The notes beneath the pieces were generated by a model. It worked only from the letters and a program-made list of their open reading frames with translations. It made no database searches and was not told the DNA's origin. Shown one piece after another: positions 28,559-38,008 of a DNA stretch of 64,000 nt (position 1 is its first letter; each line of letters starts with the position of its first letter). The DNA comes from Pseudoalteromonas carrageenovora IAM 12662 (GTDB lineage Bacteria; Pseudomonadota; Gammaproteobacteria; Enterobacterales; Alteromonadaceae). A program made the position numbers and the translations under genes. The stretch covers positions 544,945 through 608,944 of the forward strand of contig NZ_LT965928.1 of NCBI RefSeq assembly GCF_900239935.1, written 5' to 3'.

Positions 28559-29617
28559 TTATACGCGAGGCGCACGGGCCCCAGCACGGCCATCGGCCAT
28601 TGTTTCTAAAATTCTGTGGTAACTATCAAAGCGTAATTGCGAAATATCGCCATCGGCTACCGCTTGTTTAATAATACAGCCCGGATCGTTCAAATGTTTA
28701 CAATCTCTAAAACGACACCCGCCTATAAACTCTCTAAATTCTTTAAAGCACCAGGTTACACGTTCAACATCTAAGTGCCATAAACCAAATTCACGAATAC
28801 CCGGTGAGTCAATCAAATTACCACCGCTAGGTAAGTGATGTAAGCGCGAAACTGTCGTTGTATGCTGGCCAAGGCCACTGTTTTCAGATACTTCTTTAGT
28901 TAATATTTCAGCATTGGGCAATACTGTATTAACGAGGGTTGATTTACCAACACCACTTTGGCCAACAAAAATATTATTTTTACCAACGAGTACGTCTTTT
29001 AATTGCTCAATACCTTCGCCGGTAATATTACTTACAAGTAAAACTTGATAGCCAAGACTACGATAAATATCGAGTATCTTTTGTATTTCGCTTAGACCTG
29101 CTTCGTCGATTAAATCGATTTTATTCAGCACTAAAATGGGTTCAATACCCATGTCTTCACAGGCTATTAAATAACGGTCAATAATACTTGGTGTAAACTC
29201 AGGCAATACTGCCGACACCATTAATATTTGATCTATATTTGCTGCAATTACTTTTACGCCATCGTAAAAATCGGGGCGAGTAAGCTGTGAGCGACGCTCT
29301 TGCGTTGCTTCTATAACACCAGCTAAATCGCCTTCGCTTACTTTTGCACGGCGAAATAAAACTTCATCGCCACACACTAAATTAGAAACCGTACGACGAA
29401 TATTACAGCGCAATACGTCGCCATTTTGTGTTTCTACATCGGCGTGTTGACCAAAGCGACTGATCACAATTGCGCTCTCTACTTGGCCTAAATTATCGGT
29501 TTGCCATTCTTGGGCACCTTTTTTAGCCGGTTTTGAGCCTGCGCTGTTAATGCGCTTTTGATGATTGGCCTTGATCTGACGCGATTGGCCTTTACTTAAT
29601 TTTTTCTGTTTTGCCAC
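28559..29617 (-). CDS. rsgA: Ribosome small subunit-dependent GTPase RsgA
   Basis: A 352-residue circularly permuted GTPase that helps late assembly of the 30S subunit. It has an OB-fold (about 70-110), then G4 (LNKIDL) before G1 ([10 protein letters not shown]) and G3 (DSPGIREF), the permuted order of the family. A C-terminal zinc finger has Cys and His residues ([14 protein letters not shown]). GTG 29617 is the likely start: AGG precedes it, and [22 protein letters not shown] matches the E. coli N-terminus. Confidence 0.95.
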   Translation of the reverse strand: MAKQKKLSKGQSRQIKANHQKRINSAGSKPAKKGAQEWQTDNLGQVESAIVISRFGQHADVETQNGDVLRCNIRRTVSNLVCGDEVLFRRAKVSEGDLAGVIEATQERRSQLTRPDFYDGVKVIAANIDQILMVSAVLPEFTPSIIDRYLIACEDMGIEPILVLNKIDLIDEAGLSEIQKILDIYRSLGYQVLLVSNITGEGIEQLKDVLVGKNNIFVGQSGVGKSTLVNTVLPNAEILTKEVSENSGLGQHTTTVSRLHHLPSGGNLIDSPGIREFGLWHLDVERVTWCFKEFREFIGGCRFRDCKHLNDPGCIIKQAVADGDISQLRFDSYHRILETMADGRAGARAPRV

Positions 29618-29905
29618 TTTTGGCCTATAACCTTGTTTAAATGTCGGCTTTGAGCATAATTCCAATTCGTAATAATACTTAATCATTTTGAGTGGCTAAA
29701 CCTGACGTTAGCTACGTCAAAAATTTCTTATTTAGAACAACTAAATAACGACGTTTTTGCCTTGCTATCGACAATGTTTTACTACTTCAAAATAGATTAC
29801 TTAATTAACCGAATTGGTATAAAAAAAGCTTTAGCTCGACGGTTGATGCTAATATGATATATCGAAATGCGTTGGATCTAAAGAAAAGCACCGTTTAAGG
29901 TAATT

Positions 29906-30451
29906 ATGACTATTAATAAATCAAATTTAATTTGGCTCGATCTGGAAATGACCGGACTTGAACCTGCGAACGACAAAATACTTGAAATTGCGACTGTTGT
30001 CACTGACGCCGACTTGAATATATTAGCCGAAGGGCCAACTATTGCAATTCATCAAAGCGATGAATTACTTAATGGTATGGATGAGTGGTGTACTACACAA
30101 CATGGTAAATCAGGATTAACAGCGCGCTGTAAAGCGAGTACTTTTGATGAAGCGTACGCTGTAGAGCAAACACTAGACTTTTTAAAGCAGTGGGTGCCAG
30201 CGGGGGCATCGCCAATGTGCGGTAACTCGATAGGCCAAGACAGACGCTTTATGAATAAGTACATGCGTGAGCTTGAGGACTTTTTTCATTACCGTAACTT
30301 AGATGTAAGTACTATTAAAGAATTAGCCCGTCGTTGGAAGCCTGAAGTTTTAGCTCAGGTGAATAAAAAAGGGTCACACCTTGCACTTGATGACATTAAA
30401 GATTCTATTATGGAATTAAAGGTCTATAGAGAAAAATTCTTTAATTTGTAA
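29906..30451 (+). CDS. orn: Oligoribonuclease Orn
   Basis: A 181-residue DEDD-family 3'-5' exonuclease that degrades 2-5 nucleotide RNAs and pGpG from c-di-GMP breakdown. The exonuclease motifs are [20 protein letters not shown] and the distal His/Asp in GSHLALDDI. It is divergent from rsgA and followed by tRNA-Gly genes, the same order as E. coli. The 288-bp gap upstream holds no gene. Confidence 0.96.
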   Translation: MTINKSNLIWLDLEMTGLEPANDKILEIATVVTDADLNILAEGPTIAIHQSDELLNGMDEWCTTQHGKSGLTARCKASTFDEAYAVEQTLDFLKQWVPAGASPMCGNSIGQDRRFMNKYMRELEDFFHYRNLDVSTIKELARRWKPEVLAQVNKKGSHLALDDIKDSIMELKVYREKFFNL

Positions 30452-30458
30452 AAAACAC

Positions 30459-30486
30459 TTGCAAACACCCCGTATTATTGTAGAAT
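30459..30486 (+). promoter_or_regulatory. Promoter of the tRNA-Gly genes
   Basis: TTGCAA (30459-30464) and TAGAAT (30481-30486) are spaced by 16 bases. A GC-rich discriminator (CCTGCCCCGC) follows, the usual mark of stringently controlled stable-RNA promoters. Confidence 0.65.
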
Positions 30487-30556
30487 CCTGCCCCGCTTAA
30501 GACGATAACCCACGCGGGGTTGGTGTGTTTAAGTGATTAAATTACCATCAGAAAGT

Positions 30557-30632
30557 GCGGTACTAGCTCAGTTGGTAGAGCGCGACCTTGCCAAGGTCGA
30601 GGTCACGAGTTCGAGCCTCGTGTACCGCTCCA
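30557..30632 (+). tRNA. tRNA-Gly (anticodon GCC)
   Basis: A 76-base cloverleaf with acceptor stem GCGGTAC/GTACCGC, D-arm GCTCAGTTGGTAGAGC, anticodon loop CTTGCCAAG (GCC), T-loop GTTCGAGCC and encoded CCA. It lies after orn, as glyV does in E. coli. Confidence 0.97.
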
Positions 30633-30674
30633 ATTTCTAACCAAAAGAAATTGCAGTGATAGTAATTAAGTAAT

Positions 30675-30750
30675 GCGGTACTAGCTCAGTTGGTAGAGCG
30701 CGACCTTGCCAAGGTCGAGGTCACGAGTTCGAGCCTCGTGTACCGCTCCA
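30675..30750 (+). tRNA. tRNA-Gly (anticodon GCC), second identical copy
   Basis: All 76 bases are identical to the copy at 30557-30632, separated by 42 bases. The two probably share one transcript. Confidence 0.97.
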
Positions 30751-30866
30751 ATATTTTTATATCCTTTCAAAGTTTTTCTATATTAAAAATCATAAATAAA
30801 AAATAATTTAAAATCTCTCTTATCAACTCATTCTAAATGTAATTCGGTATTGAAGTTTTGGTTGTT

Positions 30867-30906
30867 AGAAGCTACCGCTTCTCGCGCGAGCATGCTCTGC
30901 GCCTAC
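30867..30906 (+). repeat. Palindromic GTAGGCG-family element, short copy
   Basis: AGAAGCTACCGCTTCT forms a hairpin and is followed by CGCGCGAGCATGCTCTGCGCCTAC. It matches the reverse complement of the start of the element at 3285. It lies in the gap between the tRNA genes and the convergent yjbQ. Confidence 0.75.
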
Positions 30907-30971
30907 AAAAAAGGGATTAACTTTGAGATTGCATAGTTGAAGTGTAGTAGGGGATACGTTAAAAATGTTTG

Positions 30972-31400
30972 CTAAAAAAGCTCACCCTGAATGGTTGCTA
31001 TAATTCGCCTTGCGCCGCCAGCATCGCGGTGCTCGCCTAAATAAATACCTTGCCAAGTGCCTAATGCTAAGTATCCATTGGAAATAGGAATACTTAACTC
31101 ACAGCCTAGTGTGCTGGTTTTTATGTGAGCAGGCATATCGTCGTCGCCTTCGTAATCGTGGCGGTAGTATGGCTGACGCTCAGGTACAAACTCATTGAAA
31201 TGACTTTCCATATCCATACGTACAGTAGGATCGGCGTTTTCGTTTATGGTAAGGCTAGCTGAGGTATGCTGAATAAATAAATGCAGCAAACCTACTTTAT
31301 AATTAGCAAGCTCATTTAATTGAGCGCGTATCTCATCGTCAATTAAATGAAAACCTCTAGAGCGAGGTTTTAATGTGATTTGCTTTTGTTGCCAACTCAT
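30972..31400 (-). CDS. yjbQ: YjbQ family protein (UPF0047)
   Basis: A 142-residue protein of the conserved YjbQ/UPF0047 family. [21 protein letters not shown] and the [13 protein letters not shown] stretch are signatures; conserved His and Asp residues probably bind a metal. E. coli YjbQ shows weak thiamine-phosphate-synthase-like activity when overproduced, but its true role is unsettled. It overlaps the cheX stop by 4 bases (ATGA), so the two are likely cotranscribed. Confidence 0.9.
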   Translation of the reverse strand: MSWQQKQITLKPRSRGFHLIDDEIRAQLNELANYKVGLLHLFIQHTSASLTINENADPTVRMDMESHFNEFVPERQPYYRHDYEGDDDMPAHIKTSTLGCELSIPISNGYLALGTWQGIYLGEHRDAGGARRIIATIQGELF

Positions 31401-31864
31401 AGTTTGTCGAAGCTAACTTCAATATTGGCGTTACCAGCATCACTGCTAAATGGCATAATAATTTTTTTACCTTGGCTTTTATGAGTAATAGTATGACCTT
31501 TACCAGATACAACAATAGGGGTTGCCATATCAAAGTCGAAGCCTTTTTCGCCTAATAAGTTTTTAGCGCCACCGGTTACCATATTGGTTATTTCACCCAC
31601 CATATCGGTAACTTCTTCGTCTATAGAATCTGGACGCTCACCTAGCATGCGTTCCATAATAGTTAATGCAAGCTCTTCATCGAACGTAATTGAAAATGAC
31701 CCACGAGTTTGTGGACCAACCATGCCTATTAGGCCTGATACATCGCCACACGCTATCTCATCGGTCTTAATACGAGGTTTACCAGGTTTTAATTGAGTTT
31801 GCGCCATTGTGCTTAACACATTGATCAAAGAAGATAAAAAGGGATTGATGAACTCTACATTCAT
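31397..31864 (-). CDS. cheX: CheX-like CheY-P phosphatase
   Basis: A 155-residue protein of the CheC/CheX/FliY family. The helix [19 protein letters not shown] carries the E-x2-N phosphatase signature (EITN). This predicts dephosphorylation of phospho-CheY or another response regulator. No other chemotaxis gene is nearby, so the partner is unknown. It is upstream of and overlaps yjbQ. Confidence 0.85.
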   Translation of the reverse strand: MNVEFINPFLSSLINVLSTMAQTQLKPGKPRIKTDEIACGDVSGLIGMVGPQTRGSFSITFDEELALTIMERMLGERPDSIDEEVTDMVGEITNMVTGGAKNLLGEKGFDFDMATPIVVSGKGHTITHKSQGKKIIMPFSSDAGNANIEVSFDKL

Positions 31865-31938
31865 AGTGGTTACTCTTAAATTGGTGCTTTGAAGTGGCTA
31901 TATAGTATGAGTATAGCCACTAAGGATAACTTTGGGGG

Positions 31939-32379
31939 TTACGATGCTCTGCAAGACTCACATTTACCATGTGCTTCTATAGTTTGGCCTGATACAACAA
32001 AGCCGCTTTCGGCAGCTAAGTTGTTTAGCTCATGCGAGATAATACTAGAGTGCAGCTCTTTAACAAAGCCGCAAGTATCGCAAATTAATAACTGTACAGG
32101 GTGAATATGATCAAAATGATGACACAGCATAAATGCATTTGTGCTTTCAATTTTATGAATAAAGCCAAGCTCAGCTAAAAAGTCTAGAGCACGGTAAATT
32201 GTTGCAGGCTTAGCGCCTGTTTCTGTTACTTTTAATTGCTCTAGTAAATCGTAAGCACCTACGCCGCCTTGAGCGCTGGCTAACAGGCGAAATACTTTTT
32301 CGCGGATTGGCGTAAAACGCGCACCACGGTTATCACAAACTTGTTTTGCTTTACTTACAAGTGATTCTATATTCATCAT
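31939..32379 (-). CDS. zur: Zinc uptake regulator Zur (Fur family)
   Basis: A 146-residue Fur-family repressor of zinc import genes. A winged helix (about 20-80) is followed by a dimerisation domain with CHHFDHIHPVQLLICDTCG and a C-terminal CESC, giving the two CxxC-type pairs of the structural zinc site. I chose ATG 32379 because AAGGA stands eight bases before it; the longer frame has no ribosome site. It is divergent from marC, and a candidate operator lies between them. Confidence 0.88.
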   Translation of the reverse strand: MMNIESLVSKAKQVCDNRGARFTPIREKVFRLLASAQGGVGAYDLLEQLKVTETGAKPATIYRALDFLAELGFIHKIESTNAFMLCHHFDHIHPVQLLICDTCGFVKELHSSIISHELNNLAAESGFVVSGQTIEAHGKCESCRAS

Positions 32380-32400
32380 TACTCTTATCCTTACGCTACC

Positions 32401-32415
32401 ATGATATACTAACAT
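32401..32415. promoter_or_regulatory. Possible Zur operator
   Basis: ATGATATACTAACAT is a partial palindrome resembling the ATGTTAT-A-ATAACAT type Zur box. It lies 22 bases before zur and 57 bases before marC. The match is imperfect, so autoregulation is only suggested. Confidence 0.3.
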
Positions 32416-32471
32416 ACTGTGTTGTACTTGCAGTGTTTTTATTAAACGCTTTTTATCTAGGAAACCCAGTA

Positions 32472-33092
32472 ATGCATGAATTATTAGCGATATTTATTTT
32501 CTTTTTTGCTGTAATAGACCCTATAGGCACTGTACCCGTATTTATCGCAGTCACCCGCGGAGAAGACGATAAGTTTAAGCGAAAAGTAATATTTAAAGCG
32601 GTAGGTGTATCGGCATTAGTATTAATGTTTTTTGTATTAGCTGGAGAGCAGCTGTTAAACGCAATTGAAATTCCGCTTTCTGCTTTTCAAATAGCAGGAG
32701 GTATTGTATTACTTATTTTTGCCCTGTCGATGATATTTGGCGAAAGTAAGCCTGAAACCGAAATAAAAAGTGTGCGCGATAGTATGGAAACAGCTATTTT
32801 TCCGCTTGCGATCCCCTCTATAGCAAGCCCAGGAGCCATGTTAGGCGCCGTTTTAATGACTCGTAATGAAGAATATACGTGGGTTGAACAATTATTAACA
32901 TCTTCGATGATGCTCGCTGTATTAGCTGTTGTGCTGGTTTTATTACTCCTTGCAACGCAAGTGCATAAATTAATAGGCGATAGTGGCGCAAGTATTATAA
33001 GTAGAATAATGGGGCTTATTTTAAGCTCTGTTGCTGTAACTAATATTTTAAATGGTATAGCGCACTACTTTGGCTTACAGGTATTTTCTTAG
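32472..33092 (+). CDS. MarC family inner-membrane protein
   Basis: A 206-residue integral membrane protein with six predicted helices. FFAVIDPIGTVPVFIAVT near the start and PLAIPSIASPGAM in the middle are MarC/UPF0056 signatures. The transported substrate is unknown; the old link to antibiotic resistance was withdrawn. ATG 32472 fits the family N-terminus and has AGGA upstream. Confidence 0.88.
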   Translation: MHELLAIFIFFFAVIDPIGTVPVFIAVTRGEDDKFKRKVIFKAVGVSALVLMFFVLAGEQLLNAIEIPLSAFQIAGGIVLLIFALSMIFGESKPETEIKSVRDSMETAIFPLAIPSIASPGAMLGAVLMTRNEEYTWVEQLLTSSMMLAVLAVVLVLLLLATQVHKLIGDSGASIISRIMGLILSSVAVTNILNGIAHYFGLQVFS

Positions 33093-33171
33093 CATTGATG
33101 CTTATTAGGCTTTTGTGTAGAATGCTGCGCCTTTACTGAACCTCGCTTTTTACGCCCGTTAGGGTTTTACT

Positions 33172-34161
33172 TTGGATGAATATACTTTGGATAAACGAAC
33201 TTTGAACAGACGCTTTTCTGTAGCCCCAATGTTGGATTGGACTGATCGCCATTGTCGTACTTTTCATCGTAAAATGACTAAGCACACGGTTTTGTATACA
33301 GAAATGATTACCACAGGGGCTATTTTGTTTGGCCGTGGTGATTACCTGCATTTTAATAAGCACGAAGGCCCTGTTGCACTGCAGTTAGGAGGCTCTGATC
33401 CTAAAGCACTTGCTCAATGTGCAAAGCTTGCTGGTGAGCGTGGTTATGACGAAATAAACTTAAATGTGGGTTGTCCATCAGACAGAGTACAAAACGGTCG
33501 GTTTGGTGCATGTTTAATGGCAGAGCCTGAACTTGTTGCAGAGTGTGTTGCTGCTATGAAAAGCGAAGTAAATATTCCTGTGACTGTAAAAACACGTATT
33601 GGTATTGATGAGCAAGACTCGTATGAGTTTTTATGTGCGTTAATTGAAGCATCTCATAAAGTAGGTTGTGATGATTTTATTATTCACGCTCGTAAAGCAT
33701 GGCTCAATGGCTTAAGCCCTAAAGAAAACCGTGAAGTTCCACCTCTTGATTACCCGCGTGTTTATCAATTGAAAAAAGATTACCCACAGCTTGATTTAAG
33801 CATTAATGGCGGTGTAAAAACAATTGAGCAAAGCCTTGAGCATTTACAGCATATAGATGGCGTAATGATTGGTCGCGAAGCGTATAGCAATCCATTTATG
33901 CTAAATGAAGTCGATGAAAAAATTTATGGCGAGGTTGCCAATACGCAATCACGTCATGATGTAGTTCGCTCTATGTATGACTACATTGAAGGGGAAATGT
34001 CTGAAGGTGCTAACTTTTGGCATGTTGCACGCCATATGTTGGGGATTTTTCAGGGGCAACCAGGCGCGCGAGGTTTTAGACGTCACCTATCTGAGAATGG
34101 TCACGGCAAACAAGCTGATTTATCGGTAATGGATAAAGCGCTGAGTTTTGTGCCAGAGTAA
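33172..34161 (+). CDS. dusA: tRNA-dihydrouridine(20/20a) synthase DusA
   Basis: A 329-residue FMN enzyme that reduces U20 and U20a of t[19 protein letters not shown] is the DusA N-terminal signature, the catalytic Cys is in [21 protein letters not shown], and [18 protein letters not shown] binds tRNA. The start appears to be TTG 33172: an in-frame stop lies 12 bases upstream, there is no ATG before the conserved region, and AGGG precedes the TTG by seven bases. E. coli has dusA near zur and pspG; here a pspA cluster follows. Confidence 0.93.
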   Translation: MDEYTLDKRTLNRRFSVAPMLDWTDRHCRTFHRKMTKHTVLYTEMITTGAILFGRGDYLHFNKHEGPVALQLGGSDPKALAQCAKLAGERGYDEINLNVGCPSDRVQNGRFGACLMAEPELVAECVAAMKSEVNIPVTVKTRIGIDEQDSYEFLCALIEASHKVGCDDFIIHARKAWLNGLSPKENREVPPLDYPRVYQLKKDYPQLDLSINGGVKTIEQSLEHLQHIDGVMIGREAYSNPFMLNEVDEKIYGEVANTQSRHDVVRSMYDYIEGEMSEGANFWHVARHMLGIFQGQPGARGFRRHLSENGHGKQADLSVMDKALSFVPE

Positions 34162-34184
34162 ACCTAAGCCATACCTTACATATT

Positions 34185-34208
34185 AAGCCACTTTCGAGTG
34201 GCTTTTTT
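34185..34208 (+). terminator. Terminator after dusA
   Basis: AAGCCACT-TTCG-AGTGGCTT, an 8-bp stem with a UUCG tetraloop, is followed by six Ts. Confidence 0.9.
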
Positions 34209-34344
34209 GATCCTAAATATTAGTCAAAACACTAATTTATTGGCTAATTACACTTTAAGTTGTTCAGCTTGAAGTCACTAAATAATTTAAACTTTAATAT
34301 TTAACCAATTGAAATTTAATGGTTTATATGAGTTTTGGTGAAGT

Positions 34345-34360
34345 TGGCACAACTATTGGA
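34345..34360 (+). promoter_or_regulatory. Candidate sigma-54 promoter of pspA
   Basis: TGGCAC-AACTA-TTGGA fits the -24/-12 pattern TGGCAC-N5-TTGCW with exact spacing and one change in the -12 GC. Transcription would start about 30 bases before pspA. psp operons of E. coli use sigma-54, and rpoN is present at 48122. No pspF activator gene is in the window. Confidence 0.55.
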
Positions 34361-34402
34361 ATCCTCTTGCTGTAATTAATTAAAAATCAACAGGAGAATA
34401 CA

Positions 34403-35083
34403 ATGAGCATATTTAACCGCGTAAACGATGTAATTCAATCAAATATTGTTGCCATGCTTGATAAAGCACAAGACCCAGAAAAACTATTAAACCTAATGCT
34501 TACAGAGATGCAAGATGCGCTTAATGAGTGCCGAAGCACGGCAGCTTCTTTACTTTGTGAGGAAAAAGTACTTAAACGTCAAATCGAAAATAAAAATACT
34601 GAACTTAAAAATTGGCAAACCAAAGCAGAGTTAGCTATTGAGAAGGGCCGTGACGATCTTGCAAAGTCGGCTCTCATCGAAAAACAGCGTGTAATAGATG
34701 TTATTGCCAGTAAGCAAGCTGCGCTTGAAACGTTAAAAGAGTCGATTATAAAAATTACAGCTGATTGCGAACGACTTCAACAAAAAATGGCTCAGGCTAA
34801 AACTAAGCAAGCGCAATTAATTAAGCGCCACGATGTTGCCATTGCTAGAGAAAAAATAAGCACTACTTTGCAAAGCGAAAAAGTAGCAAACGCACTCTCT
34901 AGGTTTGAGCAAGTAGAGCAAAGAGTAGAAAGCATTGAAGCACAAGTTGAAGCATATGAGTTAACCGATACAGCAAATACAACAGCCACGCAAATAGAAG
35001 CACTTGTTAAAAACGAAAAAATTGACGCTGAACTAGCTCAGCTTAAAGCTAGCTTAAAAACTGATTTAAAACACACGGCTTAA
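34403..35083 (+). CDS. pspA: Phage shock protein A
   Basis: A 226-residue coiled-coil protein of the PspA/IM30 family that binds the inner membrane and limits proton leakage under stress. The N-terminal amphipathic helix (MSIFNRVNDVIQSNIVAMLDKAQDPEKLL) is followed by heptad-rich helices to the end. It is ESCRT-III-like by family. AGGAG precedes the ATG. pspC follows 10 bases later; no pspB is present. Confidence 0.95.
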   Translation: MSIFNRVNDVIQSNIVAMLDKAQDPEKLLNLMLTEMQDALNECRSTAASLLCEEKVLKRQIENKNTELKNWQTKAELAIEKGRDDLAKSALIEKQRVIDVIASKQAALETLKESIIKITADCERLQQKMAQAKTKQAQLIKRHDVAIAREKISTTLQSEKVANALSRFEQVEQRVESIEAQVEAYELTDTANTTATQIEALVKNEKIDAELAQLKASLKTDLKHTA

Positions 35084-35093
35084 GGGGAATATA

Positions 35094-35300
35094 ATGAATA
35101 GTTTTAATCGCCAACGTGGTTGGTATAAAGATACGTTAAACAAAAAACTATCTGGTGTGTGTAGCGGCTTAGCGCATAGGTTGGATTTTCCGGTATGGGC
35201 AACTCGTTTAGTTACTATTTTATTATTTTTGAGCTTTCCGTTTGCAGTAGCCTTGGGTTACTTTATTGCGCATTGTTGCCTTGAAGATAAAGCATATTAA
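35094..35300 (+). CDS. pspC: PspC-domain protein (short)
   Basis: A 68-residue protein made of a PspC domain only: a short N-terminus, the KLSGVCSGLAHRLDFP motif and one membrane helix (about 38-62). E. coli PspC is nearly twice as long, so this is a minimal form without the C-terminal leucine-zipper part. It should anchor or sense for PspA at the membrane (inference from family and operon). Confidence 0.9.
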   Translation: MNSFNRQRGWYKDTLNKKLSGVCSGLAHRLDFPVWATRLVTILLFLSFPFAVALGYFIAHCCLEDKAY

Positions 35301-35311
35301 GGGGGAAGACC

Positions 35312-35638
35312 ATGAAAGCCATAGCGATATGTGTACTTATCTATTTATTATTGTTTACCGATTTTATAGCGTTTATACATGTTGATTCTTGGCAATTGCC
35401 GTTATGGATTGCTGATATTAGTTGGGCTGGGCTTGAGTTAGTGGGCGCTTTAGCTGCAATAGTTGCTGTTGTAGCTGTGGTTGCCTTAGTAACAATGGGC
35501 TTAGTGGGTGCGGGGGTAGTGGCATTAGTAGGTACCGTTTTAGCACTTTTATTTGGATCATTAATGATTGCATGGCCGTTATTATTTGTTGCCGTGCTGT
35601 GTTGGCTTGTTGCTGATAACAAAAAAGTGGCTTCTTAA
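35312..35638 (+). CDS. Small membrane protein of the psp cluster
   Basis: A 108-residue protein with three or four hydrophobic helices (about 3-22, 40-65, 66-90, 85-102), the middle ones rich in Ala, Val and Gly. I do not recognise a family; it is not PspB, PspD or PspG by sequence. It starts 11 bases after pspC with GGGGGAAG as ribosome site, so it is probably cotranscribed and may act in the same membrane-stress response (inference). Confidence 0.75.
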   Translation: MKAIAICVLIYLLLFTDFIAFIHVDSWQLPLWIADISWAGLELVGALAAIVAVVAVVALVTMGLVGAGVVALVGTVLALLFGSLMIAWPLLFVAVLCWLVADNKKVAS

Positions 35639-35714
35639 TCCTTAATTTAACTGACTATTACAAGTTAACTATGTTAAATTTAGCGTGTAATTTAATGTTT
35701 TCACAAGGATTAGA

Positions 35715-36227
35715 ATGATGACGAAACTGTGTTTTTCGATGGCTTCTGCATTAGTATTTAGTTTTTTTTCGTCATCATTGGCGGCGCACGCAGGGCATGA
35801 ACATGACGCTGATGTGGCCGAACTTGAAGTCACCAACGTACAGGTTAGAGAGTTTTTACCAGCAAGCAGCTCAAGCGTTGGTTACTTAACAATAATTAAT
35901 CACAGTGGAACGCCGGCAACATTAACCAAGGCAACACTTGAAGGTTTAGAGCGAGTAGAAATACACGAACATTCACATGTTAATGGCATGATGAAAATGC
36001 AACAGGTTGAATCGGTGACAATTAAAGCCCATGAGAGCGTAAGCTTTCAGCCTGGTGGCTATCATTTAATGGTATTTGATCCACAAGAGCCATTAAAAGT
36101 AGGGCAAGAACGTAAACTCACGCTATATTTTAATGACGGTAACCGCTTGTTTACTAATGCTCAAGTGGTATCTCTTGAGGCGCAAGCTGCGCAGTCAAAG
36201 CCATCTAAACATCACGCTCATCACTAG
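35715..36227 (+). CDS. Periplasmic copper chaperone PCu(A)C
   Basis: A 170-residue exported protein. A signal peptide (1 to about 26, cut near AHA) is followed by a His-rich AGHEHDADV and a cupredoxin-like domain. The copper motif is visible: His in VEIHEHSHVNGMMKMQ and the later GGYHLMVFDPQ, matching H-M-x10-M-x21-H-x-M in outline. The C-terminus is again His-rich (KHHAHH). It likely delivers Cu(I) for cytochrome oxidase assembly. The DUF2333 gene follows by 8 bases. Confidence 0.88.
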   Translation: MMTKLCFSMASALVFSFFSSSLAAHAGHEHDADVAELEVTNVQVREFLPASSSSVGYLTIINHSGTPATLTKATLEGLERVEIHEHSHVNGMMKMQQVESVTIKAHESVSFQPGGYHLMVFDPQEPLKVGQERKLTLYFNDGNRLFTNAQVVSLEAQAAQSKPSKHHAHH

Positions 36228-36235
36228 GAGGATAA

Positions 36236-37222
36236 ATGTCGCAACATAAAGGAAAAATAGTAGGTGCACTTGTTGTACTGCTTATCATATTTTACGCCAT
36301 TGCAGTTTATTGGAGTACCGAGCCTGCACGTTTTAATGTAGTTAGCAATGCTAAAGAGCAAGCAGCCCTTAAAAGTGAAACTATGGTGACTGGCTACACA
36401 ACCACATCTACATTAATAACAGTAGCGAGCACTTTACTTGAAAAACCAGGTGGTTATTTATCAAATGATGTGATGCCGCCAAGTGTAATTATGGATGATA
36501 TGCCAGCGTGGGAATATGGCGCACTTGAAATGGTGCGAGATTTAGCGCTTTCTATGCGTAAAGACTTTAGCCGTTCTCAGTCGCAATCAACCGAGCATGA
36601 AGCACTTAAAAAGGCGCAGCCACAATTTAATATTAGTTCTGAAGCATGGGCGTGGCCGAGTGCTGAAGGTGAATACCAAAAAGGAATTGATTACCTACTT
36701 GTATATCGTGCGCAGATTGCGAATCAACATGAGCGTGATAGCCAGTTTTATGCGCGCGCAGATAACCTACGTAGTTGGCTTAAAGAAGCTGAAAAGCGTT
36801 TAGGTAGTTTAAGCCAACGTTTGAGTGCAAGCGTAGGGCAAGACAAAGTAAATACCGATTTAGCCGGTAACTCTTCAAATAAGCAGGCGACTTACACTCC
36901 ACTTCAGCAACAAGTAAGAACATCGTGGTGGGAAATTGATGATGTATTTTACGAGTCACGTGGTGCTACATGGGCACTTTTACACTTTTTACAGGCGGTA
37001 GAGTATGACTTTGCTGATGTACTTGAAAAGAAAAATGCACGTGTTAGCTTACAACAAATTATACGTGAGCTTGAGGCAACTCAAGAAACCGTGTGGAGCC
37101 CAATAATTTTAAACGGGAATGGTTTTGGCTACGTAGCTAACCACTCTTTAGTTATGGCAAATTATATTTCTAGAGCCAATGCGGCTTTAATCGAACTTAG
37201 CGAACTACTAGCTCAAGGATAA
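36236..37222 (+). CDS. DUF2333 family protein
   Basis: A 328-residue protein with one N-terminal membrane helix (about 8-26) and a long, mostly helical periplasmic part. AWEYGALEMVRDLALSMRKDFSRSQSQS and WWEIDDVFYESRGATWALLHFL are recognisable DUF2333 stretches. Function is unknown; the location suggests the cell envelope. AGGAGG six bases before the ATG is a strong ribosome site. It is followed 3 bases later by an outer-membrane protein gene. Confidence 0.85.
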   Translation: MSQHKGKIVGALVVLLIIFYAIAVYWSTEPARFNVVSNAKEQAALKSETMVTGYTTTSTLITVASTLLEKPGGYLSNDVMPPSVIMDDMPAWEYGALEMVRDLALSMRKDFSRSQSQSTEHEALKKAQPQFNISSEAWAWPSAEGEYQKGIDYLLVYRAQIANQHERDSQFYARADNLRSWLKEAEKRLGSLSQRLSASVGQDKVNTDLAGNSSNKQATYTPLQQQVRTSWWEIDDVFYESRGATWALLHFLQAVEYDFADVLEKKNARVSLQQIIRELEATQETVWSPIILNGNGFGYVANHSLVMANYISRANAALIELSELLAQG

Positions 37223-37225
37223 AAA

Positions 37226-37996
37226 ATGAAAAAGTATTGTTTAGCAGCTGCCCTTTCAATGGCATGTTTAGCACCTGCAGCCCAAGCAGACACTCTATTA
37301 GGTTTATATGTAGGTGTTGATGGTTGGAAAACTGATAATGACGGACAGTTTTCTTACAAAAATAATGCATCTCAAGATTTTGATTTTGAAGATGAAACAT
37401 TTGTAAGTTACTACGCAGCTCTTGAGCACCCAGTGCCACTAGTTCCAAATATTAAGCTAAAGTATACAGAACTTGAACTTAATGGTTCAGCTGTGCTTTC
37501 AGATACCTTTAGCTTTAATGGTTCTGATTATGTCGTTGGTACTACGGTAAATACCGTTAGTGATTTAACACATATCGATTACATTTTTTACTACGAAATT
37601 TTTGACAACGATTTAGTATCAATCGACTTAGGTTTAAATGCTAAGCAGTTTGATGGTGATATTGTGGTAAATGGTACAACTCAAGAAGGCGGTACTAACT
37701 TTACTGAAACTAAAGATTTTTCGGGCTTTGTTCCACTTGCTTATGGTCGTGCTGAAGCTGGCTTACCATTTACGGGTTTAAGTGTATTTTTTGAAGGTAG
37801 CTTTTTGGCTATCGACGATAGTAAAGTACAAGATTACCAAGTAGGCGTTGCGTGGGAGTTAATTGATAACCTGGCGGTAGATGTAGCTATTAAAGCCGGT
37901 TACCGTTCTATGATATTAGAACTTGATGATGTTGATGATATTACAACTGATATTGATGCCTCAGGCCCATTTGCTGGTATTCAAGTTCACTTTTAA
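37226..37996 (+). CDS. Outer-membrane beta-barrel protein (TIGR04219 family)
   Basis: A 256-residue protein with a clear signal peptide (1-21, ending AQA), alternating beta strands and a terminal Phe (GIQVHF) typical of barrel insertion. LGLYVGVDGWKTDNDG at the mature start and the overall pattern fit TIGR04219. Function is unknown. It is the last gene of the run from 35715 and is likely cotranscribed with DUF2333. Confidence 0.85.
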   Translation: MKKYCLAAALSMACLAPAAQADTLLGLYVGVDGWKTDNDGQFSYKNNASQDFDFEDETFVSYYAALEHPVPLVPNIKLKYTELELNGSAVLSDTFSFNGSDYVVGTTVNTVSDLTHIDYIFYYEIFDNDLVSIDLGLNAKQFDGDIVVNGTTQEGGTNFTETKDFSGFVPLAYGRAEAGLPFTGLSVFFEGSFLAIDDSKVQDYQVGVAWELIDNLAVDVAIKAGYRSMILELDDVDDITTDIDASGPFAGIQVHF

Positions 37997-38008
37997 TTAG
38001 TGAGCTTA

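Noticed and set aside
34357..34373. Second sigma-54 candidate (TGGAATCC...TTGC)
   Set aside because: The distance between the GG and GC elements is one base too short; the site at 34345-34360 has exact spacing.
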